Both the position numbers and the translations under genes were made by a program. A DNA stretch of 64,000 nt, from contig BTPP01000006.1 in assembly GCA_037102815.1 (NCBI GenBank), forward strand, positions 620,001 to 684,000, read 5' to 3'. Shown here piece after piece: positions 34,685-45,971 of this stretch (position 1 is its first letter; each line of letters begins with the position of its first letter). This stretch comes from Neurospora intermedia. Its lineage: Eukaryota > Ascomycota > Sordariomycetes > Sordariales > Sordariaceae. Below the pieces are notes generated by a model that was not told the DNA's origin, ran no database searches, and was given only the letters and a program-made list of their open reading frames with translations.

Positions 34685-35772
34685 ATGAAGCCCGTGATCG
34701 AATCAGTCGATGCAATAAGCAAGCTGGAACACCTCTCTGGTGTCAAGATCAGGCCAGGAGAGAACCCATACGATGCCGTCATACAAATTTGCAATGACCA
34801 TCCCGTAGGTGCCTCGGTTGATGCTCTCTCCCTCCATGCCAGGGGGAAAAGTTGCGGGTGTTTGAAGCTCTACTCACCACTCCGCGCTCAACGTCCAGGC
34901 CGAGATACAATCGTTGTATGCCAGTCATCGACTGACACGGAACCTCCAACAACAACAGCAGTTCTTGTCAGCCGACTTCAAGGAACTGATTGTCGACCCT
35001 GTATTATTTCGGCTCGAAAGACCGTCGGGCCAGCCTGGATTCCGAGACCCACGACACTGTCTTGTCGTCTGGGCAAGACCACCAGAGCACATTTTGAAAC
35101 TGGCTTCCCATTTGCAAACCCTTCTCCAGAAGGCGGCTCCTAGTGCGTCAGCCACTCTCCCTTGCTGCTTGCCCCGGGTCTGCGCGTATCGTGGAATGAC
35201 TGATGGTGTGCGACCTAGATTTATGGCTCATGCCTACGCACCGTATGCACATGACGACACTTGAGCTGGCGCACTCGCAGACCTCGGACGAGATTGCGAG
35301 CCTTGTGTCGTTGATACGACCGGCAATACCGCTGTTGACAAACCTGACGTTTATGCATCGGGTCCGGTTGGTGAGACCCATGATATCCTATGATCTCTCG
35401 GCCATTGCCGTGTCGTTCGTCCCGGCAGCCGAGGAGCATGACGGGTACACGTACCACCATCTCCGCAGAGACCTGTTCGAGGCAGTGAAGAAGACCGGGG
35501 TTGAGGTCAGGTCGCGGTACGTGGTTCCTAGCGCTCATATCACGCTCGGGCGATATCTCGACCAAGAGGATCACGCAACACCTCTGGCGCGGCAAAGCTG
35601 GATTCGGGCGATTGAAGAGATCAATGAATGGCTGGAGACCCAAGTGTGGGACGCTGTCGACGGCGAGTTCATGGGGGAGTGGATTGTCGGTCAGGAGAAG
35701 GGGCTTGAAGTGCGGGACGGCACGCTATGGTATGGAGGTGGGCGCACCATCATGGCGGGAGAAGGATTCTAA
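34685..35772 (+). CDS. 2H phosphoesterase (LigT/cyclic phosphodiesterase-like)
   Basis: Three exons: 34685-34804, 34899-35142 and 35219-35772, giving 305 residues. All junctions are in frame (GTAGGT...CCAG, GTGCGT...CTAG). The two diagnostic H-x-T motifs of the 2H fold are HRMHMTTLE (His132-x-Thr134) and SAHITLGRY (His228-x-Thr230), about 95 residues apart. Other recognisable text: DPRHCLVVWARPPEHIL, LVRPMISYDLSAIAVSF and a C-terminal GTLWYGGGRTIMAGEGF. 2H enzymes act on cyclic nucleotide or 2'-5' RNA phosphodiester bonds; the exact substrate of this fungal subgroup is unknown to me. The gene follows DAL3 in the same direction but has its own 584-bp upstream region, so co-regulation is not implied. 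Confidence 0.8.
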
Positions 35773-36545
35773 AGTTGACTCATGTTGAACGGTTGGGACT
35801 GTTGGTGATACTACCTATAGTTTGTTTCTTGGTTCCCCGCCCTCACTGTACCATGTTGTCGGCAGTTATGGTGCACAGTGGACAATCGAAGTTTATGCTG
35901 TTGAGGTAGCGAGCGATCTCCATTTAAAGCGACCTTGTCTACTATATGCCGCCCAAAGGCGTGTTATGGTTTGTTGTACGACTGCCATATCTACAATACA
36001 TATTTGCCGACCCCATTGCCCATGCAATCAACACCAGATTCTCATCTCGAGTTTGGACTTGGTGTCATTCATGACGTTGCTGGGGTGGACCTCGTCACTC
36101 CTGCCAAGGGTGGAGACGTAGTGCCGTACGTGCGTACCTAGGTAGGCAGCTAGGCTCGTCCCTAGTTCTTCTGTATTGCCCAGTATGTACCCGCCTAACC
36201 CCGTCTGCTCTGCCCCTAAACCCCACCCCCCAAAAGAAAAAGCTTCAGTACCCTGGCTCGCCTGGGCCGACGAGAATACCTCTGGAAGGGTCCAAGGTGG
36301 GCAGGATTCAGGTCAGATTCCACGCAGGAGAGCGGCTCTGCCATATTAGCCCAGGTAGTACCTGGTATGATGCATTCCTGCCAATCTGCATTCGTCTGGC
36401 CCTGAGGTGTGTCGACCTGCGGTCCATCGATACGATACTCGCCGCCGACGTCGCTGTCGACGTCTCCAAGTCCCATCCTCGAGGGGCTCCAGCCTGAACA
36501 GCGGAGCAAGACGAGGCCGGCGCTGTTGTCCTATTTCCAGATGGT
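35773..36545 (+). promoter_or_regulatory. Upstream region of the RasGAP gene
   Basis: 770 bp between two plus-strand genes. 36308-36835 is open on the minus strand (175 codons), but this is low-complexity, Ser/Pro/Arg-rich text over the antisense of the RasGAP N-terminus and is not credible as a gene. An additional upstream exon of the RasGAP gene in this interval cannot be excluded. Confidence 0.4.
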
Positions 36546-37011
36546 TTGCGACGTCGCATTCCCCTTCGTTTCTGCATTGTACACAAGTCTCCCGGCCAGG
36601 ACTTGCTCGTGGGGACCACGGTTGCGGCAGCAATGGAAGGGAGGCACCCGGTTGTGCTGGGAAGTGCTGGAGGCAGCGGTAGCGGTCGTGGTGACAGAGG
36701 TGTACTAGGGAGCCAACCAAGTCCCGGCCTACAGGGCCCCAGTGACCGTGACCGCAACCGTACCTCTAGCCATGATCGCACCTCCGTCCCTGTCCTTGCG
36801 GACGCTTCAGCATTCTCCCGAGACGGCGGAGTCACCGCGCCGCTTTCGGTACCCGCACCTGACCGCTCGGTTCAGAACACAGCGCAGGACTCGGCCACGA
36901 TCACGGTCAAGGCCGCGGTCAAGGCCACGACCCTCCCTTTTGCTGTCGAGTCCGCCCCTGTGCTTGCTCTGGCCAAAATGCCAGCTACCAGCTTCTCCTC
37001 ACTCTCACTCG

Positions 37012-37050
<39 letters not shown>

Positions 37051-40000
37051 CTTCACCTTCACCCACAGCCACAACCACAACCACAACCACATTCACCTCC
37101 ACCGACAACGGCAGCAGCTGCGGCAGCGGTAATGATAACTTCCGCCCCGCCGCCCGCCCTGCCGCCACCGTCAGAGCCGCCACCCCGGAGCCGGCTGAGG
37201 TTACGTTCGATATGTCTGCACCCAGCGGCAATGCGGACTCCGCAGCCCTGCCACAGCGGCCCGGCTCATTTCCCTCCATCTCTCCCGAAACCTCGCCCCG
37301 GTCCATGCTCGGTGCTGCCGGCCCTGTGATGAGTAAGACGGCGCCTGCACCCATTCCGGTTGGCAGCCCATCTGGTCCCGTCACTGCAACTCCGTCTAGC
37401 GTCCCCACGCGACGCCAGGGCATGGTGTTTGGAGAGGGTCTGGCCGGCTCTCTCGACAGCGCCTCGTCAAGTCCACCGTCACGGCCGTCCTTGTCGAATT
37501 TTCGCCCCAGGACCCATACTTTGGACAGTGCCTTCCGGCAGCAACTTGTGACCGAGAACCGTCACCGCATCGGTTCAGTCTCATCGTCCGGCTCGGTGGC
37601 TGTCGTAGATGACTCGAGGCCTCTGCCCCAGCCGCACTTCAACTCGTATGGGCCGCCAGACACTCACCACATGGCAGCTGCGGCTGGACACAAGGAGAGA
37701 AAGTTGTCAACGGCGAGGACCCGGCTCACCAAAAAACCTGCCGCCTCCCAACCACCTTCTCCCTTCTCATCACCTCAGCCGTCAGTTGACTCCTTGCCGT
37801 TGCCTGTCCCTACGCGGGATGCCAACAATGTCTTGCTGTTGATGAAAAACCTGTGCGGAAGGATGCGCGGAGAGGCCCAGTACCTGAAAGACATGGGAGG
37901 CCCATGGTATGGTGGTATATGTTATATAGATGAGGAGAAGGGGAGCTTAGTGAGCGACTCGGGAGAGGGTAGCTCTTCTTCTTCTATCTCCCTTTTGATA
38001 CCGGATCTTCGTGGATGTCGTGTACTTCCGCTCAGTCGGATGGAGAGAGGCGGCCGGCCGTCGCTGGAGATCACCAGTCCACATCTCAATCTCAGCATCA
38101 TCTTGTGCCCTTCAGCGGTAGAAGAGTATGATCTGTGGCTGGCTGCCCTGCTGTGTTGGCAGCAGCTGCGGCCTTCCGGCACCAAGAACACCATGACAAG
38201 ATCAGGGAGCAGCGTTGCTCTGCCACCGCTGAGGAGCGAGATGCAGCGTCGGGCCTCCTCTTCCGGCCTGCGGGAGGCTACCGTCATCAAGGTCGGCAGA
38301 GTGATGCTCTGGGACAAAGGCCTCGCCACCTCCCCACGGGCCATTGTCAAACGTCCCTCTGCGCGAGACTTGCAAATACCGCACATGGCCTGGAAACGTG
38401 TTTCTTGCATACTGTCAGACAACGGCGAACTCAAACTCATGACAGAGCACGATGTCTCGCTTCTGGCCATGATCGAATTGTCTCAGCTGTCCAGGTCAGC
38501 TATACAACAGCTGGACAAGACAGTGCTAAACGAAAACTACTGTATAGGTATCTTCCCCATCTACTCCCCCACCTCCACTCAACTGTCAATCCTGCGCCCA
38601 GTATATATATCGTTGGAATCTAGGCTGCTTTTCGAGGCTTGGTTCGCCCTTCTCAGAGCCTTTGCGGTGCCTGATCTATATGGGCTCGATCCAACAAGCC
38701 GAGGACGTGTGTACGAGGTGACCAACCTCAACTCAGCACCCAAAGGAGAAGTTTTCAGAGTCGAAAAAACAGTCAAGGTTAGAATCACCGAGGCAAGGCT
38801 ACGAAGCCGAACATTTGCTCAAGAGGGAAACCTGATGGAGCGCCAAAACAAAAGTATTGCAGACCCAGACCCTGTCGTCGGTAATTACTTCGCCGAGGTC
38901 ATACTGGATGGCGAGGTTCGAGGCCGTACATCGATCAAATTCAACACCAAGAACCCCTTTTGGCGAGAGGATTGCGAATTTACGGATCTTCCTCCCTCCT
39001 TACCTTACCTGTCGGTGGTTCTAAAACGGATCGTGGGCAATACTGAAAGCTTCAGTCACCAGCTTCAGGCCACTCTTGGCTTGCCCAAAACAGGCCAGCT
39101 GAGCGAGGCGTTGTGCGGTGCTGTCGACATCCCTTTGCATCTTCTGGAGCGTGGAAAAGATCATGAGCAGTGGCTCCAGGTGTATGACGCACGACAGCAG
39201 TCGATTGGAACAATGCTTCTCAAGGTGCACCATGAAGAGGTCGTCGTGTTGCAATCCAGAGAATATCAGCCTCTCTCGGAGCTCCTACACCGCTTTGGGT
39301 CAGGGCTGACGACACAGATAGCTGACGTGATGCCTGGAAACCTACGGAAGCTCGCAGAAATATTCGTCAATATATTCCAGGTTTCTGGAAAGGCAACAGA
39401 GTGGCTGGTGACCTTGGTAGAGGAAGAAATTGACGCGATAGGGAGCCAAACTGCTAGCAAGCAATCGCGGTTCAACCAGCGGCTGATGTCCAATGACTCG
39501 ATCGCTTCCACGGACAAAATGTGGCAGACGGTTCAGGACATGAGCAGGACGCTCCCGGGCGAGGCGAGCTTGCTGTTCAGGGGAAACTCATTGTTGACGC
39601 AGGCCTTTGAAATTTACATGCGACGCTTAGGCAAAGAATATCTGGAGGAGACTCTGGCAGAAAAGATACGTGACATCAACGAGCTCGACCTTGATTGCGA
39701 AGTTGACCCGAGTAGGATGCAGAACGGCGATGATATTCAACAACATTGGGCGAAGCTAATTGAGCTGACCAGCGCTGTCTGGCGCTGTATCGCATCGTCC
39801 GCGCATCGTTTGCCGTCGGAGATCCGTCACGTACTGAAATATATACGGGCTGTTGCAGAGGATCGCTATGGCCACTTTCACCGCACTGCTACTGCAGTTT
39901 ATACCTCGGTGTCCGGATTTCTCTTCCTCCGCTTCCTCTGCCCAGCTATCCTTAACCCAAAACTTTTCGGCCTCTTGCGCGACCACCCCAAACCGCGTGC

Positions 40001-41081
40001 ACAACGCACCCTGACTCTCATCGCCAAGACCATCCAGGCTCTAGCCAACCTCAACATCTCCAGCAAGAAGGAGACATGGATGGAGCCAATGACCGAGTTT
40101 CTCCAAAAACAGCGCCAGCCATTCAAGGATTTTGCTGACGCCGTGTGCGCCATTCCGGCCGAAAGTACCAGCACCAGCACCAGCGTGCCTGCTCCCTACT
40201 CGACCCCCCTAACGATTCTGGGCCGCTTATCACCCCTCGCTCGCGAGGGTTTCCCTTCGCTCCCATACCTGGTCGATCATGCGCGTAACTTTGCGGCTTT
40301 AGCCAAACTGTGGGCTAAAGTCCATCCCGAGTCAGATTGGGATTCTTCCAACTGCGAAGGCGACCTACTTCATTTCCATCGTCTATGCACTACGCTCCAC
40401 CAACGCGCAATGCATTGCTTCTCGCAGATGGAGACTCGCCGAAGCGCTGGTGAAACTACCAGCAGGCCACCGGATGAGCGGCTTCGTCTCTCTGATGCAC
40501 TGGACAACTTGAGTTATGGCGATGTCCTTGGTTTGTCTGCGCACGGCAACGCTACTGGGATCTTTTGGATAGACGGTGGGAGCATAGCGCCCGGCTCCTC
40601 AGGTAGTGAGATGGATGGGCCTGTTATGGGAGGTGGCAGCAGCAGCAGCATTAGCAGCAGGGACATAAGGAACGCCTCGAGCGCTATACGGCAAGGTTCT
40701 AAGAGCAGCGAGCAGCTGTCGTCCATGTCGGGCGGAAGTGTGAAGGGGCTGCGCAATGGAATGCAGGCACCACGAAAATTCCTTACTGGATTTATTCGCA
40801 AGACAAGAACGGCTTCACCCGAGTTTGGCAACGGAGGTAGTCCCGGTCACGGGTTCATCACGGGGACAGTGGTGCCTGAAGCAGGCAGTACGTCGGCAGT
40901 TGCATCGGCATCTGCCACTGCTGCAGGTAAAGAGAATGGCCGAGAGCGGGACCGAGGCGCGGAACGAGAGAAAGACAGTAAAGAAAAGCATCCAGGCAGA
41001 GACGCCAGGGCGTCTTCAGGGAAATCCCAAGGGGATCGCCATCAGACGGCTCACCAACACTGGCACGAGAAGGGAATTTGA
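36546..41081 (+). CDS. BUD2: Ras GTPase-activating protein, Bud2/Cla2-like
   Basis: A 1511-codon uninterrupted frame. It stimulates GTP hydrolysis by a Ras-family GTPase; yeast Bud2 acts on Rsr1/Bud1 in polarity-site selection at the cell cortex. Residues 1-430 are Ser/Pro/Thr-rich and low complexity. A PH-like region lies around 430-540. A C2 domain is at about 740-870 (VKVRITEARLRSR, NYFAEVILDGEV, FWREDCEFTDLP). The RasGAP domain spans about 905-1205, with the arginine-finger motif LLFRGNSLLTQAFE (Arg1012) and the FLFLRFLCPAILNPK box near 1120. The C-terminal tail is Ser-rich then charged. It is longer than yeast Bud2 because of the disordered N-terminus. The start is uncertain: MEGRHP at 36633 is a likely alternative. 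A (CCCTCA)n run at 37012-37066 encodes a Ser-Pro repeat. Confidence 0.85.
37012..37066 (+). repeat. Hexanucleotide microsatellite in the RasGAP coding region
   Basis: Tandem CCCTCA/CCTTCA units, about nine, encoding alternating Ser-Pro residues. Because the unit is six bases, length changes stay in frame. Confidence 0.9.
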
Positions 41082-41774
41082 AATGACTTGATTTGGAAAC
41101 ACCATTAGTTGTTGGCACGTGCTTGCTTTGGAAGGCTTTGGAAACCCGGGTCTGAGAATGGGGGCAACGGCTCCCGTACAAAGGGACGTACATTGACGAT
41201 TATGCCTACGATATGGAATGCGAGTCTTCAGGCAGGATATCAGACTGAGCGCTCATTCTTTTCTCTGTTCTTCCCCAAATAATTCTTGTTTAGCTGTTTG
41301 ATTACTGTCTTTAGCAACGATCATGATGATCATGGCCCATTTTTTGAGGGCATGCTGGCTATTGACATGACGGACTATCCGGCAACACCAACCGCCGAAT
41401 ACGTATCTATGCCTCCAGATCTGGATCGGAGGAGCCGAGGTTGTCTGCTGTTGCTGGGGATGCGTCACGGAAGAAAACTGCTGTGCCTACAAAAGCGGTA
41501 AAGTGGCCTAAAAACACATTCTATTCCGTGAGCTGTGACAACTCTGGTGACTGGTCGAAACACACTCCTTTAAAGAGTCCATGTTCCAGCCTTTACACAG
41601 CTTGAACTCCCCAAACGCCAATGTGGATATCATTAGGTGTTGTATGTAATTGGACCTTGATGCCAACCCGCTCAATGCCGATAACTCCTTTTGTAGATAC
41701 CCTCTAACCTGAGGAGCACTTGAACCACACACAAACGTTCAAAATAATTTCAAGTCGCCATTGCCTCAACTTGA
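41082..41774. other. Convergent intergenic region
   Basis: Lies between the 3' ends of the RasGAP (plus) and cyclophilin-40 (minus) genes. It should hold both 3' UTRs and polyadenylation sites. No other gene is supported. Confidence 0.6.
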
Positions 41775-42977
41775 TCAGGAGAAGAACTTCTTGTAGGCAG
41801 CTTTTTCCTTCGCCATTCTAGCCGCGGCAGCCTTCTTGACAGCGGCCAGCTCGTTAACAATGGCGACATCTTCAGGCGCTAGCTTCTTGGCCTCCTCCAG
41901 ACTCGCCAGGGCGCTGTCCTCGTCCTTGATGCGCACCTGGGCGTAACCCCTGCGGTATAGAGCCTTGGCCCTATCCTTGTCTGAGATAGTGGCAACAGCA
42001 AGTGCGCTGTCGGCGCTGCGAATGCACTCGTCCCAAGCGCTCAGCTTCATGTTCATGAGAGCCGCGTTGCTGTTGAGCGAGACGCGCAGGGCGTCCAGCT
42101 TTTGCTTTGTGTCAGCCGGCTCATTGTCAAGCTCGGGATCCTCGTTCAGATAGCGCAGACCCTTCTGGTACTTGTCGAGGGCCACAGGGAGGTCGCCGGC
42201 CTTGAAAGCCTTGTTACCAAAGTCCTTGCAGTCTGTCGCAATCTTGAGGATCTTGGAGGCAGAGAGAGGCTGGCCATCCGTGGCTTCGTCCTCGGGGAAG
42301 TCCTCGTATTCGTCGCCGTAGGCGTCGGCGGTCTTTGTGTCAGCGCTCACAGCAGCGTCACCACTAAGCTCGCCGCAGTCGGCAATGACGGCGTCCTTGG
42401 TCGGCTTGTCGCCCTGGGTCTTCAGGTTCTCAATTTGTCTGACGACTGACTTGCCGCTCAGCACCTCGCCAAAGACGACGTGTTTGCCATCGAGATGTGG
42501 GGTAGGAACGGTGGTGACGAAGAACTGAGAACCGTTGGTACCTACAGGGCATAAACGTCAGTAAAAGACCGGAACCGCAAAGTGATGGCCGTCAGTCGAA
42601 CGACATTGCAACATACCGGGTCCAGCGTTGGCCATAGATAGGAGGAATGGGCGGTCGTGCTTCAACTGGAAATTTTCGTCCTCGAACTTTGCGCCGTAGA
42701 TGGACTCGCCACCAGTGCCGTTTCCAGCGGTGAAATCACCACCCTGAATCATGAACTGCTTGATGACACGGTGGAACGTGGAACCCTTGTAGTGTAGCGG
42801 CTTGCCCAACTTGCCAACACCCTTCTCGCCGGTGCACAAAGCGCGGAAGTTCTCGGCCGTCTTGGGGACAATGTCATTATAAAGCTCGAAAACAATACGG
42901 CCGGCTGCCTTCCCGCCGATGGTGATGTCGAAAAAGACGCGGCTGCGAGCCTGCTTGACGTCGTCGGTAGAAGACAT
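41775..42977 (-). CDS. CPR6: Cyclophilin-40 peptidyl-prolyl isomerase with TPR domain
   Basis: Two exons on the minus strand: 42977-42617 and 42541-41775, with a 75-nt intron (GTATGT...CTGTAG). Total 375 residues. It is a cis-trans prolyl isomerase and Hsp90 co-chaperone. The cyclophilin domain covers residues about 10-175: the catalytic Arg is in [17 protein letters not shown], then [37 protein letters not shown]. The His in PTPHLDG replaces the Trp of CypA, as is normal for Cyp40. Three TPR repeats fill about 220-370 ([73 protein letters not shown]). The linker is acidic. Length and order match the Cpr6/Wis2 family. Cytosolic. Confidence 0.93.
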
Positions 42978-43891
42978 GGCTGGCTTGAGTCTAGGAATCA
43001 GGATTTCAAGAGATCTTGGTACAAGTCTAAGCTGTACGTAAACTAAACGAGCTCAATCAGCATATATAGCTCAGACAACTACGGCGGAAGCAAATTGATT
43101 GTCCATGGCACAAATCGTAAACAGGGAGGGAGGAAGATGGCAAACAGCTTGGGAGTCGTGATGTCCACAGAGCGGGCGCGAATAGAAGCTTACTTACCTG
43201 TCCGAACCAGCTACTATTCTGACTATGACGAAGGAAACGGGTTTGTAGGCGGACAATATGTAGCACAACTGCACGTTGCGAACAAGACTGCACAGAGAAA
43301 GGGCGTCTGGTAGACTGGTTGAAATAAGTATGGGAGTCGCTATCGGTGATGATTTCGTCCCAGGGTTCAACAAGCTGGGTGCAGGGCGGGGTGAATTGGT
43401 TTCGTGAACATTCGAGAATGGTGGGGCATCGATGTGCTTTAGCTCCCGCCCGTCCCATTTCCACTCTTCTCGTCTGATATCCGCTTTGTACCCAAAGGTA
43501 CCCAATTCCACTCGCTGAGGCATACAAGTACGGAGTAGGTACCTTACTTGCAGCGGGAGCGGCTAAAGCAGCCGAGGCTCCACTAGTAGTATCTTTAAGA
43601 TGCAACCCGTAGAGGTAGGGGACCATACCTACCCGACACTATGTATGTAGTGCAAAGGCAGATGCCGCAGTGTACCATAGAGATTGGAGCGGGAAGGGTA
43701 CCTCTACATCTCTCGTGGCATCGAAGAAGAACAGCGACATGCGGCAAGTACACAGGTCCGAGCACACTTTTACAACCCAACTATCAACCTCTAAACTCTA
43801 CGTCTAGCAGTTCATCTTTCCCGGCTCTATATTTGGCCATTACATCGACCCCTTCTTAGGTCCATTTCGCAATCCTCAATCACTCTATGAC
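42978..43891. other. Upstream region of cyclophilin-40 and 3' flank of DTD
   Basis: 914 bp. The part next to 42978 is the CPR6 promoter (minus-strand gene). A 189-codon minus-strand frame at 43057-43626 shows no conserved motif and overlaps other frames; I do not regard it as a gene. Confidence 0.5.
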
Positions 43892-44738
43892 CTAGACTTG
43901 ATCAGTCAAGCCAGGCACCTTGTCTGCCGTCGCTGAGTCGTCTTCCACGGCCCCTTGTTGTGGCTGTTTTTGCTGCTTCTGGTTAAGCCTTCGGTCTTCC
44001 TTCTTCTTCTTCTGCTGCTGCTGCTGCTGCTGCGCTGCCGGCGTGGCCGATACCTCGAGGGTGACCTACTGTCATGTTAATAAGGCCCTTGGCCTACTAG
44101 TGCAGTGTTGAAGTGCTCACCGGTCCATCATTAACCAAGGCAACCTGCATCATAGCCTGGAAAACACCGTTCTTAACCTTTTCTGCTTTATAGCCTTCCT
44201 GCACCTTCTTGTAAAACATGTCATACAAGGTCTTGGCCTCATCGGGGCCTAGGGCTCCGTGGAAGTCGGGCTTGCTGCCCTTCTTGGTGGAAGCAAGCAA
44301 GGTGAACTGAGAGACTACATCATGTTAGTCTTGCAGTGAGAGTTTAGCCAACCCGGCAAGATATCACCCACCACACAATACCTCGCCGCCGATGTCTTGG
44401 ACATTCTTCTTCCACTGTGGTTTGCCGGCCGTTAGAAATAGTTCCCTCCGTCCATGCGTATTTTGTGAGCAAGTGTCGTACCCGGCCTCCTGATTCATCA
44501 TCCCATAGTTTCAACTTGATTACTTTGGACGCCAAAGCCTCAGCCTCCTTTACCGTGTCGCCGGGAGCAACAGCCGCCAAAACGAGAATGCCTTGGCCAA
44601 TAGAGGAAACCAATTGGTTGTCGACCGTGACAGAGGCTGAGAGTACGCGCTGGAGAATTGCTGCATGTGCTATGTTAGCCATCTATGCACGCAATGAACA
44701 ACTTGAGAGGCGGGGATTTGGCTATATGGACCCTTCAT
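43892..44738 (-). CDS. DTD1: D-aminoacyl-tRNA deacylase
   Basis: Five exons on the minus strand: 44738-44732, 44660-44482, 44414-44372, 44314-44121 and 44065-43892, giving 198 residues. The first coding exon has only 7 nt; splicing to CAATTCTCC restores the family start MKAILQRVLSASV. Exon 3 (43 nt) supplies WKKNVQDIGGEVLC. Across the next junction the motif VSQFTLLA appears, and across the last one NDGPVTLEV, the Gly-cisPro motif that recognises D-amino acids. The enzyme removes D-amino acids (and some wrongly charged glycine) from tRNA in the cytosol. After the core, a fungal tail rich in Gln and Lys (a CAG repeat and AAG-rich stretch at about 43985-44035) adds about 45 residues. The first donor (GTCCAT) is weak, so the exon 1 call is the least certain. 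Confidence 0.85.
44005..44033 (-). repeat. CAG/CTG trinucleotide repeat coding for polyglutamine
   Basis: About seven to nine CTG units on the plus strand, read as CAG (Gln) in the last exon of the deacylase gene, followed by an AAG-rich (Lys) stretch. Confidence 0.9.
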
Positions 44739-44869
44739 TTTCCGTTTTTTTCTGTTCCGATGTGAATGGAACGGTTAGCTGGTGAATTCTTGATCGATAA
44801 ATAGTAGGTATGCAAAGACCCATGAGATGAGGTGAAAAGTCGGTCTTTCAATGCCTCTATCTCGGCGAA

Positions 44870-44945
44870 CAGCGCTGCCGGTTCTTCAAGGCCATTTTTA
44901 TGGAGATGGGACGGCAAAAATGGCCTTGAAGAACCGGCAGCGCTG
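44870..44945. repeat. Perfect 30-bp inverted repeat with 16-nt loop
   Basis: 44870-44899 (CAGCGCTGCCGGTTC...) is the exact reverse complement of 44916-44945. The spacer is 44900-44915. There are no mismatches over 30 bp. It lies about 130 bp upstream of the DTD start. Confidence 0.97.
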
Positions 44946-45459
44946 CTGCAGAGTGCCTCAATACCAGGTCACTACAGCGCCTGCCTGCCCGCTGGGTGTC
45001 TACCTCCAGGGGGGGTAGAAGTACCCTTGCCCCCACCGGGCACCACCTTCCATACGTTGTGTTACAGTTCTGGCAGTAGTGTGCTACCTTCCATTTTTAC
45101 AGCCAGAACAGGAGGAAGAGAGGCCCAAGGGAGGACCCCCCCCCAAACAGTTCTGTATCGTAGTACACCCGCACCACCTACGGACAGGGCGGGCAGACCT
45201 AGAGGTAGTTCTACAGTGGACAGTAATACTCAAGGTCAGTAACAGCCTCGGCAGGATCGCCATACCTCTCTCTCCCTATCATCTCTCTTCGCCGAATCTG
45301 CAAAACCAGGGCAAACCTCCGGTCCTGATTCTCTCCCAAACCACAAATCCGTCTCGGATCATTTATCGACGACGACGACGACGCCGACCACGCCAGGCAA
45401 TCACCAAACTGGGGATCGCCATCGAGCACCACCGCCACCACATTGACATCAACATCCGT

Positions 45460-45500
45460 ACTCCTCCTCCTCCTCCTCCTCCTCCTCCTACTACTACTAC
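45460..45500 (+). repeat. CTC/CTA trinucleotide microsatellite
   Basis: A run of CTC units followed by CTA/CTACTA units in the NOT3 upstream region. Confidence 0.85.
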
Positions 45501-45971
45501 CGTTACTCCTTAATCAGAGGTGATTCAGTCCACCCGTTGCCTGTTGCCTGTTGCCGTTGCCCGTTGCCCGTTGCCCGTGACGCCCTCTGTCCGGTTGGCC
45601 TCGCGACAGCCGGTAGCCTCGGCGCATTGCCCAAACAACATACCTCTACATAATATTGATTCATTCACCATCCAGTGACACACAAGTCCAAGTCCCATTC
45701 AAGTCGATCTCGCTTGGTCCCGCCAGCTAACCGAGGAAGCTTCCGAAAATCAGCTCGCCTCACGTCGTCTCCCCTTCCGACGACGGCTCAACGCCCTGAG
45801 AACGTCGCCTAGCGCTACTGTCACAGTAGCCCCGTAGCTTCTGGTCGCGTGGGGCCTAAACATCCCGAAATCATCACACCAACACATTGCACCACGAGCG
45901 CCCACCCCGCACCCACCGCCCACTCCGACATCTCATCCTGTATTTGAGTCTGCGAGAAACAGTCTGACACG

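Larger units (their letters stand above)
44739..45971. promoter_or_regulatory. Divergent promoter region of DTD and NOT3
   Basis: 1.2 kb between a minus-strand gene and a plus-strand gene, so both promoters lie here. It contains a perfect 30-bp hairpin (44870-44945), GAC repeats near 45370, a CTC trinucleotide run at about 45460-45488 and a GTTGCC-based tandem repeat at 45535-45580. Frames over these repeats (for example 45079-45513) are low-complexity artefacts. Confidence 0.55.

Noticed and set aside
37012-37066. Regular short repeats as a possible CRISPR array
   Set aside because: Six-base units without spacers, in a eukaryotic coding region; a microsatellite. No CRISPR-like array was seen anywhere in the window.
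36308-37423. Two long minus-strand frames opposite the RasGAP N-terminus
   Set aside because: They are antisense shadows of a GC-rich, low-complexity coding region; the sense frame carries the recognised domains.
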